A stretch of DNA of 64,000 bases from Bacillus sp. BP-3 (GTDB taxonomy: Bacteria > Bacillota > Bacilli > Bacillales > Bacillaceae_G): positions 1 to 64,000 of the forward strand of contig NZ_JAQOTJ010000016.1 in assembly GCF_028401955.1 (NCBI RefSeq), given 5' to 3'. Below are positions 54,655-63,672 of the stretch, piece after piece (position 1 is the first letter of the stretch; each line of letters opens with the position of its first letter). A program made the translations under genes and the position numbers. A model generated the notes under the pieces. It was given only the letters and a program-made list of their open reading frames with translations. It searched no databases and was not told the DNA's origin.

Positions 54655-55620
54655 ATGAATTTCATCAAACAAAAATCATTTGCATTATTTGTATTCGTGT
54701 TATCATTTACCCTTCTTTTAGGGGCATGTGGGAAATCAGATAACAAAGCTGAGCCTAAAAAAGAAGAAAAGAAAGAAATGATTACTGTGGAACACGCAAT
54801 GGGTAAAACAGAAGTTCCTGCTAATCCAAAGCGTGTCGTTGTTTTAACAAATGAAGGAACAGAAGCTTTACTTGCCCTTGGGGTAACACCAGTCGGTGCC
54901 GCTGAAGCACCTACCGGTAACCCATGGTATCCACATACAAAGGATAAACTAAAAAATGTAAAAACTGTCGGCACTGAGCTTCAACCCAATGTAGAAGCAA
55001 TTGCTGCTTTAAAACCCGACTTAATCATTGGTAATAAACTGCGTCACGAAAAAATATACGAGCAATTAAAAGGCATTGCTCCTACTGTTTTCTCAGAAAC
55101 ACTACGCGGTGAATGGAAAGATAATTTTAAACTTTATGCAAAAGCAGTGAATAAAGAAAAAGAAGGTCAACAGGTACTAGCTGATTACGACAAACGTATA
55201 AAAGACTTAAAAGGTAAACTTGGAGATAAAGTAAATCAAGAAATTTCTATGGTGCGCTTTATGCCTGGTGATGTTCGTATTTATCACGGAGATACATTCT
55301 CTGGTGTTATTTTAAAAGAACTTGGTTTCAAACGTCCTGGTGATCAAAACAAAGATGACTTTGCGGAACGTAACGTATCTAAAGAGCGGATTTCTGCAAT
55401 GGATGGCGATATTATCTTCTACTTCACATATGATAAAGGGAATGAAAAGAAAGGTTCTGAATTAGAAAAAGAATATATCAACGATCCTTTATTCAAAAAC
55501 TTAAATGCTTCCAAAAACGGTAAAGTATACAAAGTGGACGATGTCATTTGGAATACAGCTGGCGGTGTAATGGCTGCGAACTTGATGCTAGATGACATTG
55601 AAAAACGATTTGTAAAATAA
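54655..55620 (+). CDS. Siderophore-binding lipoprotein (YfiY-like)
   Basis: A 321-residue lipoprotein (lipobox LLGAC, Cys near 26). The type III binding fold shows PKRVVVLTNEGTEALLALG, ALKPDLIIGNKLRHEKIYEQL and FSETLRGEWKDNF, near to B. subtilis YfiY, which takes up hydroxamate-citrate siderophores such as schizokinen; the specificity is inferred. Start ATG 54655 follows AGGAGG. It is divergent from the permease/ATPase operon. Its stop codon TAA is part of a family A repeat. Confidence 0.9.
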   Translation: MNFIKQKSFALFVFVLSFTLLLGACGKSDNKAEPKKEEKKEMITVEHAMGKTEVPANPKRVVVLTNEGTEALLALGVTPVGAAEAPTGNPWYPHTKDKLKNVKTVGTELQPNVEAIAALKPDLIIGNKLRHEKIYEQLKGIAPTVFSETLRGEWKDNFKLYAKAVNKEKEGQQVLADYDKRIKDLKGKLGDKVNQEISMVRFMPGDVRIYHGDTFSGVILKELGFKRPGDQNKDDFAERNVSKERISAMDGDIIFYFTYDKGNEKKGSELEKEYINDPLFKNLNASKNGKVYKVDDVIWNTAGGVMAANLMLDDIEKRFVK

Positions 55621-55712
55621 AGTGAAACTTCCATCAGTAGAATTTCTTCATTCCCTACCGATGGAAAGCCTGCTCAATCAAGCTCTTACTGTTCAAAAGT
55701 GCGGGATAAAAT
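55617..55712 (+). repeat. Dispersed repeat family A, diverged copy at a stop codon
   Basis: It begins ATAAAGTGAAACTTCCATCAG, in which TAA is the stop codon of the binding-protein gene. An inner hairpin CCATCAGTAG/CTACCGATGG and a GCGGGATAAA end resemble the other copies. Confidence 0.65.
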
Positions 55713-55718
55713 ATCTCA

Positions 55719-55752
55719 AAAAAACAACTTCTCTTTATAGAAGTTGTTTTTT
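55719..55752 (+). terminator. Terminator downstream of the binding-protein gene
   Basis: AAAACAACTTCT pairs with AGAAGTTGTTTT around CTTTAT, then a T run. Confidence 0.88.
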
Positions 55753-56057
55753 ATTTTGTATTCTTATTCAAAATATGTTATATTCAAAAAGTATCCCTGA
55801 TAATAATTTGGTATATCAGAAAAGTTTACCTAGTTAAAATTTTCTGATTATTAATTATTTTATATGCTATTTAAACGGAAAATATTAGGTTTGAAAACGC
55901 TTATTTTGAGTTTTTCAGGGGAAAAATACGATGACGGAAGATGTTTTTATAGAATTTACAAAATTTTTTATTCTATTTCCATATAATACTATTGACTTCT
56001 AAATATTTTGTAAATTAAAATGATTACATAAATATCCGTTGAACAAGATTAGGAGGA
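55753..56057. other. Leader region of peptide transporter 2
   Basis: About 300 bases with no gene. A cre-like sequence TGAAAACGCTTATT lies at 55892-55905 (12 of 14 positions). A promoter TTGACT (55992-55997) and TAAAAT (56016-56021), 18 bases apart, lies about 40 bases before the ATG. Confidence 0.5.
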
Positions 56058-57455
56058 ATGAAAATGGATGCAGCTGTAAAGTTAAACAAAGCTGAAGAAC
56101 AACAACAAAAAAAGAAACATCCTCCGGGATTATATTTGTTGTTCTTTACAGAAATGTGGGAAAGATTTAGCTACTACGGAATGCGTAGTCTTTTAGTTCT
56201 TTATTTAACGACTGCAGTTGTTGGCGGTGGATTAGGGTTTGACAAGGCATCCGCTGTACAACTTTATGGTACATTTACAATGCTCGTATATTTCACGCCA
56301 ATTATTGGTGGTTGGTTAACTGACCACTTTATTACAAAACGCCATGCGATTACTGTTGGTGGTATCACTATGGCAATTGGTAACTTTGTTCTTTTCTCAA
56401 TGAATACAACAACTGGCCTTTATTTAGGATTAGGATTATTAATTATCGGTAATGGATTTTTCAAACCAAACATTTCAACTCTTGTAGGTTCACTTTACGG
56501 TGAAAATGATAAGCGCCGTGACTCTGCTTTTACAATCTTCTACATGGGTATTAACTTAGGCGCTTTAATCGCACCGTTACTTTGTGGTTTCTTAGCAGAA
56601 GATTTCTTTGCATCAACTGTTAACGGCGTTATGGTAAAAGGATTCAAATACGGCTTCTTAACCGCTTGTATCGGTATGATTGTTGGTCAACTTATCTTTA
56701 ACTTACTAGCTAAACGTTATCTTGGTGATATCGGAACAACAGTTGTTGGTAAAAAATCAGCAAATAGCACTGCAAAAGTTGTCGAGAAAAAACCTTTAAC
56801 AAAACAAGAGAAAAACCGCACTTGGGCAATTATTATTTTAACTTGCTTCGTTGTCTTCTTCTGGGCAGGATTCGAACAAGCAGGTAGTTCTTTAACGCTT
56901 TATACAGATAAATTCGTTGATCGTACTATTTTCGGATGGGAAATGCCAACTTCTTGGTTCCAATCTGTTAACCCATTGTTTATCGTTTTATTAGCACCAA
57001 TTGTTTCGGCATTATGGGTAAAACTTTCTAAAACAAAAAATGGTGATTTAAAAATCCCAACAAAAATGGCATTTGGTATGATTCTGTTAGGAATTGGTTA
57101 CCTTGTATTAACATTAGCAGTTCTAAAAACAGGTAGTGATGAAGCTCATATTGCTGTAAAAGCAAACTTACTGTTCATCGTTATCACGTATGTATTCCAT
57201 ACAATTGGTGAGCTTTTCTTATCACCAATCGGTTTATCTATGGTAAGTGCAATCGCACCTGTAAAATTAGCTTCTTTACTAATGGGCGTATGGATGGCTG
57301 GTACTGGATGTGCAAACTGGCTAGCTGGTAAATTAGCAGCTTACACACAATCTTTAGGTTATTTAGAAGTATTCGCAAGCATCGGTATTATCGTTATTGT
57401 ATTAGGCTTAGTACTTCTTATGTTCTCTAAGAAAATTGCACATATGATGGAATAA
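56058..57455 (+). CDS. dtpT: POT-family di/tripeptide:proton symporter (copy 2)
   Basis: A 465-residue paralogue of the transporter at 2063. It carries FTEMWERFSYYG, GGWLTDHFITKRHAI, GNGFFKPNISTLVG and FTIFYMGINLGA, and differs mainly in the N terminus, in the cytoplasmic loop near 235-250 and at the end. ATG 56064 (MDAAVKLNK) could be the true start, as AGGAGG lies before both. The two copies 54 kb apart probably arose by gene duplication and may have different peptide preferences or regulation. Confidence 0.92.
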   Translation: MKMDAAVKLNKAEEQQQKKKHPPGLYLLFFTEMWERFSYYGMRSLLVLYLTTAVVGGGLGFDKASAVQLYGTFTMLVYFTPIIGGWLTDHFITKRHAITVGGITMAIGNFVLFSMNTTTGLYLGLGLLIIGNGFFKPNISTLVGSLYGENDKRRDSAFTIFYMGINLGALIAPLLCGFLAEDFFASTVNGVMVKGFKYGFLTACIGMIVGQLIFNLLAKRYLGDIGTTVVGKKSANSTAKVVEKKPLTKQEKNRTWAIIILTCFVVFFWAGFEQAGSSLTLYTDKFVDRTIFGWEMPTSWFQSVNPLFIVLLAPIVSALWVKLSKTKNGDLKIPTKMAFGMILLGIGYLVLTLAVLKTGSDEAHIAVKANLLFIVITYVFHTIGELFLSPIGLSMVSAIAPVKLASLLMGVWMAGTGCANWLAGKLAAYTQSLGYLEVFASIGIIVIVLGLVLLMFSKKIAHMME

Positions 57456-57456
57456 A

Positions 57457-57487
57457 GAAAAAGCGGAGAAATTTCTCCGCTTTTTTT
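57457..57487. terminator. Bidirectional terminator
   Basis: AAAAAGCGGAGAAA pairs with TTTCTCCGCTTTTT with almost no loop; it lies between the transporter gene and sspH, whose stop codon it touches. Confidence 0.88.
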
Positions 57488-57665
57488 AATGCTCTTCTAA
57501 TGCAGTGATATCTACTTGTACTGTTTCTTGTGGTGTTTTTATATCGTGTACATTCGCAAGCCCACTTGTCTCATCACAGCTTTCAATCCAAACAGGCACA
57601 CCTTGATATGTAACGTCAATTCTACTTGATGATGATAAAATTTGTTTTACTCGATTTATATCCAT
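57486..57665 (-). CDS. sspH: H-type small acid-soluble spore protein
   Basis: A 59-residue protein. [20 protein letters not shown] and [11 protein letters not shown] are the SspH signature. Minor SASP of the spore core made under SigG. Start at the second ATG (57665) after GGAGGGAAC. It shows that the organism forms endospores. Confidence 0.95.
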   Translation of the reverse strand: MDINRVKQILSSSSRIDVTYQGVPVWIESCDETSGLANVHDIKTPQETVQVDITALEEH

Positions 57666-57753
57666 CATTGTTCCCTCCTATTCTTTTTTATAGTGCCGTG
57701 TCTAGATGAATTTTATCCCACCTCTCTTTTTATTTCTCTATAATTTGGTAAAA

Positions 57754-57784
57754 AAAAAGGCATGTACATGTACATGCCTTTTAA
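57754..57784. terminator. Terminator of the ArsR gene
   Basis: AAAAAGGCATGTACATGTACATGCCTTTT is a complete palindrome with T runs at both ends, 12 bases beyond the arsR-type stop codon. Confidence 0.88.
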
Positions 57785-57797
57785 ATATTTTTCAATT

Positions 57798-58085
57798 TTA
57801 AGAAAATAATGTCTTTAAGATTTTATTTACTTTCTCATTGTGCACTTCATAATATACTTCTAAACCACGTCTTTCAAAACGGACGACTTTATTTTGCTTT
57901 AATTTTGTTAAGTGCTGTGATACCGTAGATTGTGGAATTTCTAATACTTCCTGTAATTGTGTTACATTACAAACGCCGCGCTGCATTAGTTCCATGACAA
58001 GACGAAGACGAAGCGGATGAGCTAATGCACGTAACATTTGTACATCTTCTTCTGAAATACGACATTCAAATTGATCTTGATACAT
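57798..58085 (-). CDS. ArsR/SmtB-family regulator
   Basis: A 95-residue winged-helix dimer. LRALAHPLRLRLVMELMQRG and TQLQEVLEIPQSTVSQHLTKLKQNKVV make the HTH. Two cysteines (CRISEED near residue 8 and GVCNVT near 48) do not form the ELCVCDL metal site, so it may sense redox state or act without a ligand, as PagR-type regulators do. The target is unknown. Confidence 0.88.
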   Translation of the reverse strand: MYQDQFECRISEEDVQMLRALAHPLRLRLVMELMQRGVCNVTQLQEVLEIPQSTVSQHLTKLKQNKVVRFERRGLEVYYEVHNEKVNKILKTLFS

Positions 58086-58536
58086 ATTTTCCCCTCATTT
58101 TTTCTATTTATTTTATATTTATACATGTGTTATTTTTATATTTCTTATTCACTATTCCATTCTATATTCAATAACTTCCTATTAATAAAAACCACATTCC
58201 TCCTTTATATAGAGAGAAAACTCTCTTTTGATGTCTGAATATTATACTATACGGCTTAAAGAAAAAGCAAAGTATCTATAAGGCAGTTCCTTGCTTTCGA
58301 AAATAATTTTCTCAACCTTTTTGTTATATTTTTTGTATATCACTTTTACTATTTTATATCTCCTAATGATTCTCCTGCCTCATTCAACAATCTTTAAAGA
58401 ATATATAAAAACATATAGCATATCCTACCCGTATACACTTTTTACTGCGCAGTACTTAGTTATTCCAAATTCTTCATATAAATGTAGCAGAATTATTACA
58501 GTTAACAATCCCATGGAATAATAGCACTTTTACACG
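58086..58536. other. Long non-coding stretch upstream of lctP
   Basis: About 450 AT-rich bases with no convincing gene. A 76-codon frame at 58291 has a TTG start, no ribosome site and a hydrophobic composition expected from T-rich DNA. Nothing recognised. Confidence 0.5.
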
Positions 58537-58565
58537 TTGACAATAGTTATTAAGGGGACTATACT
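58537..58565 (+). promoter_or_regulatory. SigA promoter of lctP
   Basis: TTGACA (58537-58542) and TATACT (58560-58565) with a 17-base spacer, a near-consensus promoter. Confidence 0.88.
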
Positions 58566-58580
58566 AAAAATGCAAGTTAA

Positions 58581-58620
58581 TTGTGAATGATTTCACAAAT
58601 GAATGTGAAAAAAATCACAA
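58581..58620 (+). promoter_or_regulatory. Twin Rex operators of lctP
   Basis: TTGTGAATGATTTCACAA (58581-58598) fits the Rex consensus TTGTGAANNNNTTCACAA perfectly. ATGTGAAAAAAATCACAA (58603-58620) fits with two differences. Both lie just downstream of the promoter, so Rex would block transcription while NADH is low and release it under fermentation. Confidence 0.92.
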
Positions 58621-58645
58621 ATTATATATAGGAGATGTCATCATT

Positions 58646-60268
58646 ATGAGTACTTGGACACAAATTTATGACCCATTACACAACATTTGGCTATCAGCAA
58701 TTGTAGCCGCAATACCAATTTTATTTTTCGTATTATGCTTAACAGTCTTTAAAATGAAAGGATACATATCTGGATTTTATAGTGTTATTTTAGCTATCAT
58801 TCTTTCCATTTTCGTCTATAAAATGCCAGCAACTATGGCTGTATCCTCCGCTGCATTTGGTGTAGCAGCTGGATTTTATCCAATTTGTACAATTGTTATC
58901 GCAGCAATTTTCCTTTACAAACTAACTGTAAAAACTGAACAATTTAACGTGATTCGCGATAGTATTTCTAGCATTACAAGCGATCCCCGTCTTCAAGTAT
59001 TATTAATTGCTTATTCTTTCGGTGCTTTCTTAGAAGGTGCAGCAGGTTTTGGTGTACCAGTTGCTATTACAGCAGCATTACTTGTAGGTATGGGATTTGA
59101 TCCATTAAAAGCAGCAGGTATCTGTTTAGTTGCTAACATTGCTGGCGGTGCGATGGGTGCAATGGGTATTCCAGTTACAGTACCCGCTCAATTAACACAA
59201 CTTGACGCATTAACTGTTGGGCGTCATGCAGTTGGAATTTTACCATTTATTAGTTTCGTGTTACCATTCTTACTTGTTGCAATCGTTGATGGTTTCAAAG
59301 GAATTAAAGAAACTTGGCAAGGTATTGTTGTAAGCGGCGGTTCTTTCGCTATTACTCAGTTCGTTGTAACATATTTCCTTGGTGCAGAACTTACTGATAT
59401 TTTCGCAGCTGTAGTCAGCATGATCTCATTAGCATTATTCTTACGTGTATGGCAGCCAAAATCTTCAACAAAAGCAAAAGTAAATAAACAAGAAAAACAT
59501 AGTTATACAATCAAGCAAATTTTATACGCTTGGTCACCATTCGTATTCTTAACTGCATTTGTAACAATTTTCAACTTAAAAGCAGTAAAAGCCTTATTCA
59601 TTCCAAATGGTGCATTAAGTAACTTAGTATGGAATCTTCAAGTACCTGGCCTGCACAATCACGTGATTAAAACAGCGCCAATCGTTAAAGCAAATACACC
59701 ATTTCCAGCAATCTTTAAGTTAGATGTATTCTCATCAACAACTACTGCAATTGTACTTGCAATTATCGTATCATTACTTGTATTCCGTGTTAGCGGTAAG
59801 TTAGTAAAAGAATTAACCATTGAAACATTAAAAGAGTTAAAAACACCAATTTATACAATCTGTAGTGTAATTGCATTAGCATATGTAACAAACTATTCTG
59901 GTATGTCTTCAACTCTTGGATTAGCTTTATCATCTACTGGAGATGTATTCCCTATCCTTTCGCCAATCTTAGGTTGGATCGGCGTATTCTTAACTGGTTC
60001 TGTAGTATCAAGCGGCTCTCTATTTGCGCCTCTTCAAGCAGTTACGGCTGCTCAATTAGATATCGTTCCTTCTACTCTCGTTGCTTTAAACGTAGTAGGC
60101 GGTACAATCGCAAAAATGGTATCACCACAATCAATTGCGGTTGCTTGCGCAGCAGTTGGAATCGTTGGTAAAGAATCAGAGCTATTTAAAATGACAATGA
60201 AATATAGCTTAATCTTCTTATTAATTATTAGCTTACTTCAACTTAACGCAGTGTTTAATATTTTCTAA
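58646..60268 (+). CDS. lctP: L-lactate permease
   Basis: A 540-residue, 12- to 14-TM protein of the LctP family. GAFLEGAAGFGVPVAITAALLVGMGF (about 130-155) is diagnostic, and the end (VVGGTIAKMVSPQSIAVACAA) is typical. It moves lactate with protons, here probably lactate export during fermentation because Rex controls it. I start at ATG 58646 (MSTWTQIYDPL) after GGAG; the longer frame begins inside the Rex site. Confidence 0.95.
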   Translation: MSTWTQIYDPLHNIWLSAIVAAIPILFFVLCLTVFKMKGYISGFYSVILAIILSIFVYKMPATMAVSSAAFGVAAGFYPICTIVIAAIFLYKLTVKTEQFNVIRDSISSITSDPRLQVLLIAYSFGAFLEGAAGFGVPVAITAALLVGMGFDPLKAAGICLVANIAGGAMGAMGIPVTVPAQLTQLDALTVGRHAVGILPFISFVLPFLLVAIVDGFKGIKETWQGIVVSGGSFAITQFVVTYFLGAELTDIFAAVVSMISLALFLRVWQPKSSTKAKVNKQEKHSYTIKQILYAWSPFVFLTAFVTIFNLKAVKALFIPNGALSNLVWNLQVPGLHNHVIKTAPIVKANTPFPAIFKLDVFSSTTTAIVLAIIVSLLVFRVSGKLVKELTIETLKELKTPIYTICSVIALAYVTNYSGMSSTLGLALSSTGDVFPILSPILGWIGVFLTGSVVSSGSLFAPLQAVTAAQLDIVPSTLVALNVVGGTIAKMVSPQSIAVACAAVGIVGKESELFKMTMKYSLIFLLIISLLQLNAVFNIF

Positions 60269-60271
60269 ATA

Positions 60272-60304
60272 TAAAAGGCTGATGACTCGTTCATCAGCCT
60301 TTTT
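60272..60304. terminator. Bidirectional terminator
   Basis: AAAAGGCTGATGA pairs with TCATCAGCCTTTT around CTCGT; it overlaps the end of the converging CNNM-type gene. Confidence 0.92.
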
Positions 60305-61604
60305 CTTCCGTTTCCATTTTTTTAATCTCTACTCGCTTAATTTGATGCATATCTTTTTCAAGAATTGTAAATGTCCATTCTCCAACAACAGTCATATCCC
60401 CCTCTGCCATTGGTTGTCCTTGCATCATTAACCATCCCCCAATTGTGTCTACATCTTGTTCATTCAAATGTAAACCGAACAAATCATTAATTTCACTGAC
60501 TAACACTTTTCCGTCAACGATTTTGCAATCGTCACTAATATGTTGAATCGGTGGGTGTTCATCCTCATCATATTCATCGCGAATTTCTCCCACAATCTCT
60601 TCTAAAATATCTTCAAGCGTAACGAGTCCTGCTGTTCCACCGTATTCATCATATAAAATGGCTAGTGGAATTCGTTTTTTTTGCATACTTAACAGCAAAT
60701 CATGTATAAAAATGTTTTCCATCACTTCAATAACGGGCCTTGTATATGCCATAATTGATTTTGCTTCTTGTTTTTCTCCATCCATATAGCGGATAAAGAA
60801 ATCTTTCACATTCACCATTCCAAGTACTTCATCTTTATCTTCTCCGAACACTGGATATCTTGTATATTTTTCTTGGCGAATTATTTCAATATGTGTTTCA
60901 AATAAATCTTCCGTATATAATCCAACAATTTCTGTCCGCGGCACCATAATCTCTTTCGCAAGACGATTGTCAAATTCAAAAATGTTATTTACATATTTAA
61001 ACTCTGCTTGATTAATTTCTCCGCTTTCATAACTCTCTGACAAAATGAGGCGGAGCTCTTCCTCTGAATGCGCTACTTCATGTTCAGAAGCAGGTTTTAG
61101 CCCAAATAAACTTGCCACAAAACGAGCTGCATGATTTAATGCCCAAATAAATGGATACATAATGCGATAAAAATAAATCAGTGGCTTTGAAAACATTAGA
61201 CTGACTTGCTCTGCTTTTTGGATTGCAAATGTTTTTGGTGCCAATTCTCCAACTACAACATGTAAAAACGTAATAACTGCAAATGCAATAATAAAAGATA
61301 CGGTGTTTGCAATTGGAGGAGAGAGATGAAGTGTAATCAATACAGGCTCTAATACATGCTTTACAGTTGGCTCACCTAACCACCCCAGTCCTAGTGCTGT
61401 AATGGTGATCCCGAACTGGCATGCTGACAAATACTCATCTAAATTAGAAGTTACTTTTTTCGCCGCTACTGCTCCTCGTTTTTTTTCTCCTACAAGTTGA
61501 TCAATGCGGCTACTGCGTACTTTCACAATCGCAAATTCAATCGCAACAAAAAAACCTGTTAATGCAATTAAAGCTGCCACTAGTATTAAATTCCCTATTT
61601 CCAA
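60294..61604 (-). CDS. CNNM/CorC-family protein with CBS pair (hemolysin-like)
   Basis: A 436-residue membrane protein. DUF21 domain with three to four TM segments (1-190), a CBS pair (about 205-330: LAKEIMVPRTEIVGL and DEYGGTAGLVTLEDILEEIVGEI) and a C-terminal CorC_HlyC transporter-associated domain (about 350-425). Family members are implicated in magnesium export and were named hemolysins by early annotation. Start TTG after GGGAGAT. A hairpin lies right upstream. Confidence 0.9.
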   Translation of the reverse strand: MEIGNLILVAALIALTGFFVAIEFAIVKVRSSRIDQLVGEKKRGAVAAKKVTSNLDEYLSACQFGITITALGLGWLGEPTVKHVLEPVLITLHLSPPIANTVSFIIAFAVITFLHVVVGELAPKTFAIQKAEQVSLMFSKPLIYFYRIMYPFIWALNHAARFVASLFGLKPASEHEVAHSEEELRLILSESYESGEINQAEFKYVNNIFEFDNRLAKEIMVPRTEIVGLYTEDLFETHIEIIRQEKYTRYPVFGEDKDEVLGMVNVKDFFIRYMDGEKQEAKSIMAYTRPVIEVMENIFIHDLLLSMQKKRIPLAILYDEYGGTAGLVTLEDILEEIVGEIRDEYDEDEHPPIQHISDDCKIVDGKVLVSEINDLFGLHLNEQDVDTIGGWLMMQGQPMAEGDMTVVGEWTFTILEKDMHQIKRVEIKKMETEEKG

Positions 61605-61613
61605 GTATCTCCC

Positions 61614-61631
61614 TTAGCTGCAGGCAGCTAA
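61614..61631 (-). promoter_or_regulatory. Hairpin abutting the ribosome site of the CNNM gene
   Basis: TTAGCTGCAGGCAGCTAA is a palindrome with an AG/CT core. In the mRNA it ends at the first base of AAGGGAGAT, the ribosome site. It could modulate translation start. Confidence 0.35.
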
Positions 61632-61717
61632 AGTTACACCTCCCGCAAAGATAAGTTTAACTCTTTTTAATTTCCCTCATTTCCTCACAAGAAAACCTGT
61701 ATAAATTTCACAAATTT

Positions 61718-62104
61718 TTATCTCTCATATAATTCAAGGGGCAAACCATCTGGATCTTGAAAAAATACAAAACGTTTTCCAGTTATCTCATCAATTCGAA
61801 CGCTTTCAGTTTGTATACCATACTGTTGTAGATGAGATACAGCTTCTTCTATAGATAAAACTGAAAATGCTAAATGCCTCAAGCCAGCTGCTTCAGGAAA
61901 GTTTGTACGCTTCGGAGGGTTCGGAAATGAAAATAATTCAATTTGATATGTATTCCCAACACACAAATCGAGCTTATATGACTCCCTTTCTTCTCGATAT
62001 ACTTCACGTAAAATTTGAAACCCAAGTACTTCTGTATAGAATTTTTTTGATACTTCATAATTCGAACAAATAATTGCAACGTGGTGAACATGAGTAATAT
62101 TCAT
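61718..62104 (-). CDS. VOC-family metalloenzyme (glyoxalase I-like)
   Basis: A 128-residue vicinal-oxygen-chelate protein. Metal ligand candidates are His8 in HVHHVAIIC, Glu near 56 (QIELFSF), His near 77 (LRHLAFSV) and Glu near 125 (LPLELYE). It is close to the SMU1112c/YaeR subfamily. The substrate is unknown; methylglyoxal is possible but not shown. Confidence 0.85.
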   Translation of the reverse strand: MNITHVHHVAIICSNYEVSKKFYTEVLGFQILREVYREERESYKLDLCVGNTYQIELFSFPNPPKRTNFPEAAGLRHLAFSVLSIEEAVSHLQQYGIQTESVRIDEITGKRFVFFQDPDGLPLELYER

Positions 62105-62238
62105 CTTATCTTATCTTTTCCTTTCTTGTATATTCTCCTTTGAAATGAAAAACTTATATATATCCACTTTAATCTTTTAACATCTAAGTTGCTGTTATGT
62201 AAAACAAAAAGTGATATGCTACCCATTGTCTGTGGTAG

Positions 62239-62304
62239 AAAAAGGCCCTGACCGCTTCGAGCATGGCCAGACGCTCTCGCCTACCTGAAAAAGGTGGTTT
62301 TTAT
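62239..62304 (-). repeat. Dispersed repeat family B, short copy
   Basis: The complement reads ATAAAAACCACCTTTTTCAG, then GAGAGCGTCTGGCCATGCTC and GAAGCGGTCAGGGCC, the same elements and order as at 24214, 29869 and 48138. Confidence 0.75.
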
Positions 62305-62357
62305 GTTAATTTTTCAAGTTGTATTTATATATAAAACTGCAGATAAGGAGCATCATT

Positions 62358-63536
62358 ATGAAATTTTTCACATTTGGTCTCGGACTCATTGTTATATTTT
62401 TTCTTGCTTTTATAGCAAGTAATAATCGAAAGCATATTAAGTTCAAACCAATCATTCTTATGCTTATAATACAATTAATTTTAACGTTCCTACTATTAAA
62501 TACACAGGTTGGTCTGATTCTCATTACAGCAATTTCAAATATATTTAATGAGCTATTAAAGTATGCCGCTGCAGGTGTAAACTTTGTATTCGGTGGCTTA
62601 TTAAACAAAGGCGAAATGTCCTTCTTTTTAAGTGTTTTACTGCCAATTGTATTTATCTCTGTCTTAATTGGTATTTTACAGCACCTAAAAATTTTACCAT
62701 TTATTATTCGCTGGATTGGTTTTTTCCTTAGTAAAATAAATGGCCTTGGTAAATTAGAATCTTATAATGCCGTTGCCTCTGCTATTGTCGGTCAATCCGA
62801 AGTTTTTATTACTGTGAAAAAACAACTCGGCCAAATTCCAAAGCATCGTCTATACACACTATGCGCTTCAGCAATGTCTACGGTATCTATGTCCATCGTT
62901 GGCGCTTATATGACAATGATTGAGCCAAAGTATGTTGTTACTGCTCTCGTCTTAAATTTATTTAGTGGGTTTATTATTGTATTAATTATTAATCCATACG
63001 ACGTAAAAGATGAAGAAGATATTTTAGATATTAAAGAAGAAAAGCAAACCTTCTTTGAAATGCTAGGAGAGTACATTTTAGATGGGTTTCGCGTCGCACT
63101 CGTCGTTGGTGCAATGTTAATTGGTTTCGTTGCCCTTATAAGTGCCATTAATGGCTTATTTGCGATTGTTTTTGGTATTACATTTCAACAGTTGCTCGGA
63201 TATGTCTTTTCTCCAATCGCTTTTATTATTGGTGTACCTGCTCCGGAAATTATCCAAGCCGGTAGCATTATGGCAACAAAATTGATTACAAATGAATTTG
63301 TAGCTATGATGGATTTAAGTAAACTTGCAAGTACACTCTCTCCTCGCACTATCGGGATTATTTCCATCTTCCTAGTGTCTTTTGCAAATTTCTCTTCTAT
63401 TGGAATTATTTCAGGCGCAGTAAAAGGTTTACATGAAGAACAAGGAAATGTCGTTGCCAGATTCGGTTTAAAACTCCTATACGGAGCAACCTTAGTCAGC
63501 ATTCTATCTGCGACTATTGTTAGTATTATGATATAA
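62358..63536 (+). CDS. nupC: Concentrative nucleoside transporter NupC
   Basis: A 392-residue CNT-family transporter with about ten TM segments. The order [39 protein letters not shown] and [20 protein letters not shown] is diagnostic of the family. Import of nucleosides is driven by protons or sodium. Start ATG 62358 follows AAGGAG. It could supply ribose to the solitary rbsK gene. The stop codon belongs to a family A repeat. Confidence 0.93.
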   Translation: MKFFTFGLGLIVIFFLAFIASNNRKHIKFKPIILMLIIQLILTFLLLNTQVGLILITAISNIFNELLKYAAAGVNFVFGGLLNKGEMSFFLSVLLPIVFISVLIGILQHLKILPFIIRWIGFFLSKINGLGKLESYNAVASAIVGQSEVFITVKKQLGQIPKHRLYTLCASAMSTVSMSIVGAYMTMIEPKYVVTALVLNLFSGFIIVLIINPYDVKDEEDILDIKEEKQTFFEMLGEYILDGFRVALVVGAMLIGFVALISAINGLFAIVFGITFQQLLGYVFSPIAFIIGVPAPEIIQAGSIMATKLITNEFVAMMDLSKLASTLSPRTIGIISIFLVSFANFSSIGIISGAVKGLHEEQGNVVARFGLKLLYGATLVSILSATIVSIMI

Positions 63537-63672
63537 AGTGAAACTTCCATCAGTGGAGAGTTTTTTCATCTCCCACTGATGGGAAAGCCCTCACCTATCT
63601 TCTTTAGAAAATCGGAAGCAACTCGTCCAATCCTGAGGTGGGGAACTTACTGCCCACGAATAGCGAGATAAA
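63533..63672 (+). repeat. Dispersed repeat family A, full copy at a stop codon
   Basis: It begins ATAAAGTGAAACTTCCATCAG in which TAA is the nupC stop codon. A hairpin CCATCAGTGG/CCCACTGATGG follows. It ends CTGCCCACGAATAGCGAGAT plus AAA, the same right end as the copy at 21368. Confidence 0.8.

Noticed and set aside
58291-58521. A 76-codon plus-strand frame upstream of lctP
   Set aside because: TTG start without a ribosome site; hydrophobicity is the product of T-rich DNA.
58583-58645. Upstream extension of lctP
   Set aside because: The extended start lies inside a Rex operator and lacks a ribosome site; ATG 58646 has GGAG upstream.
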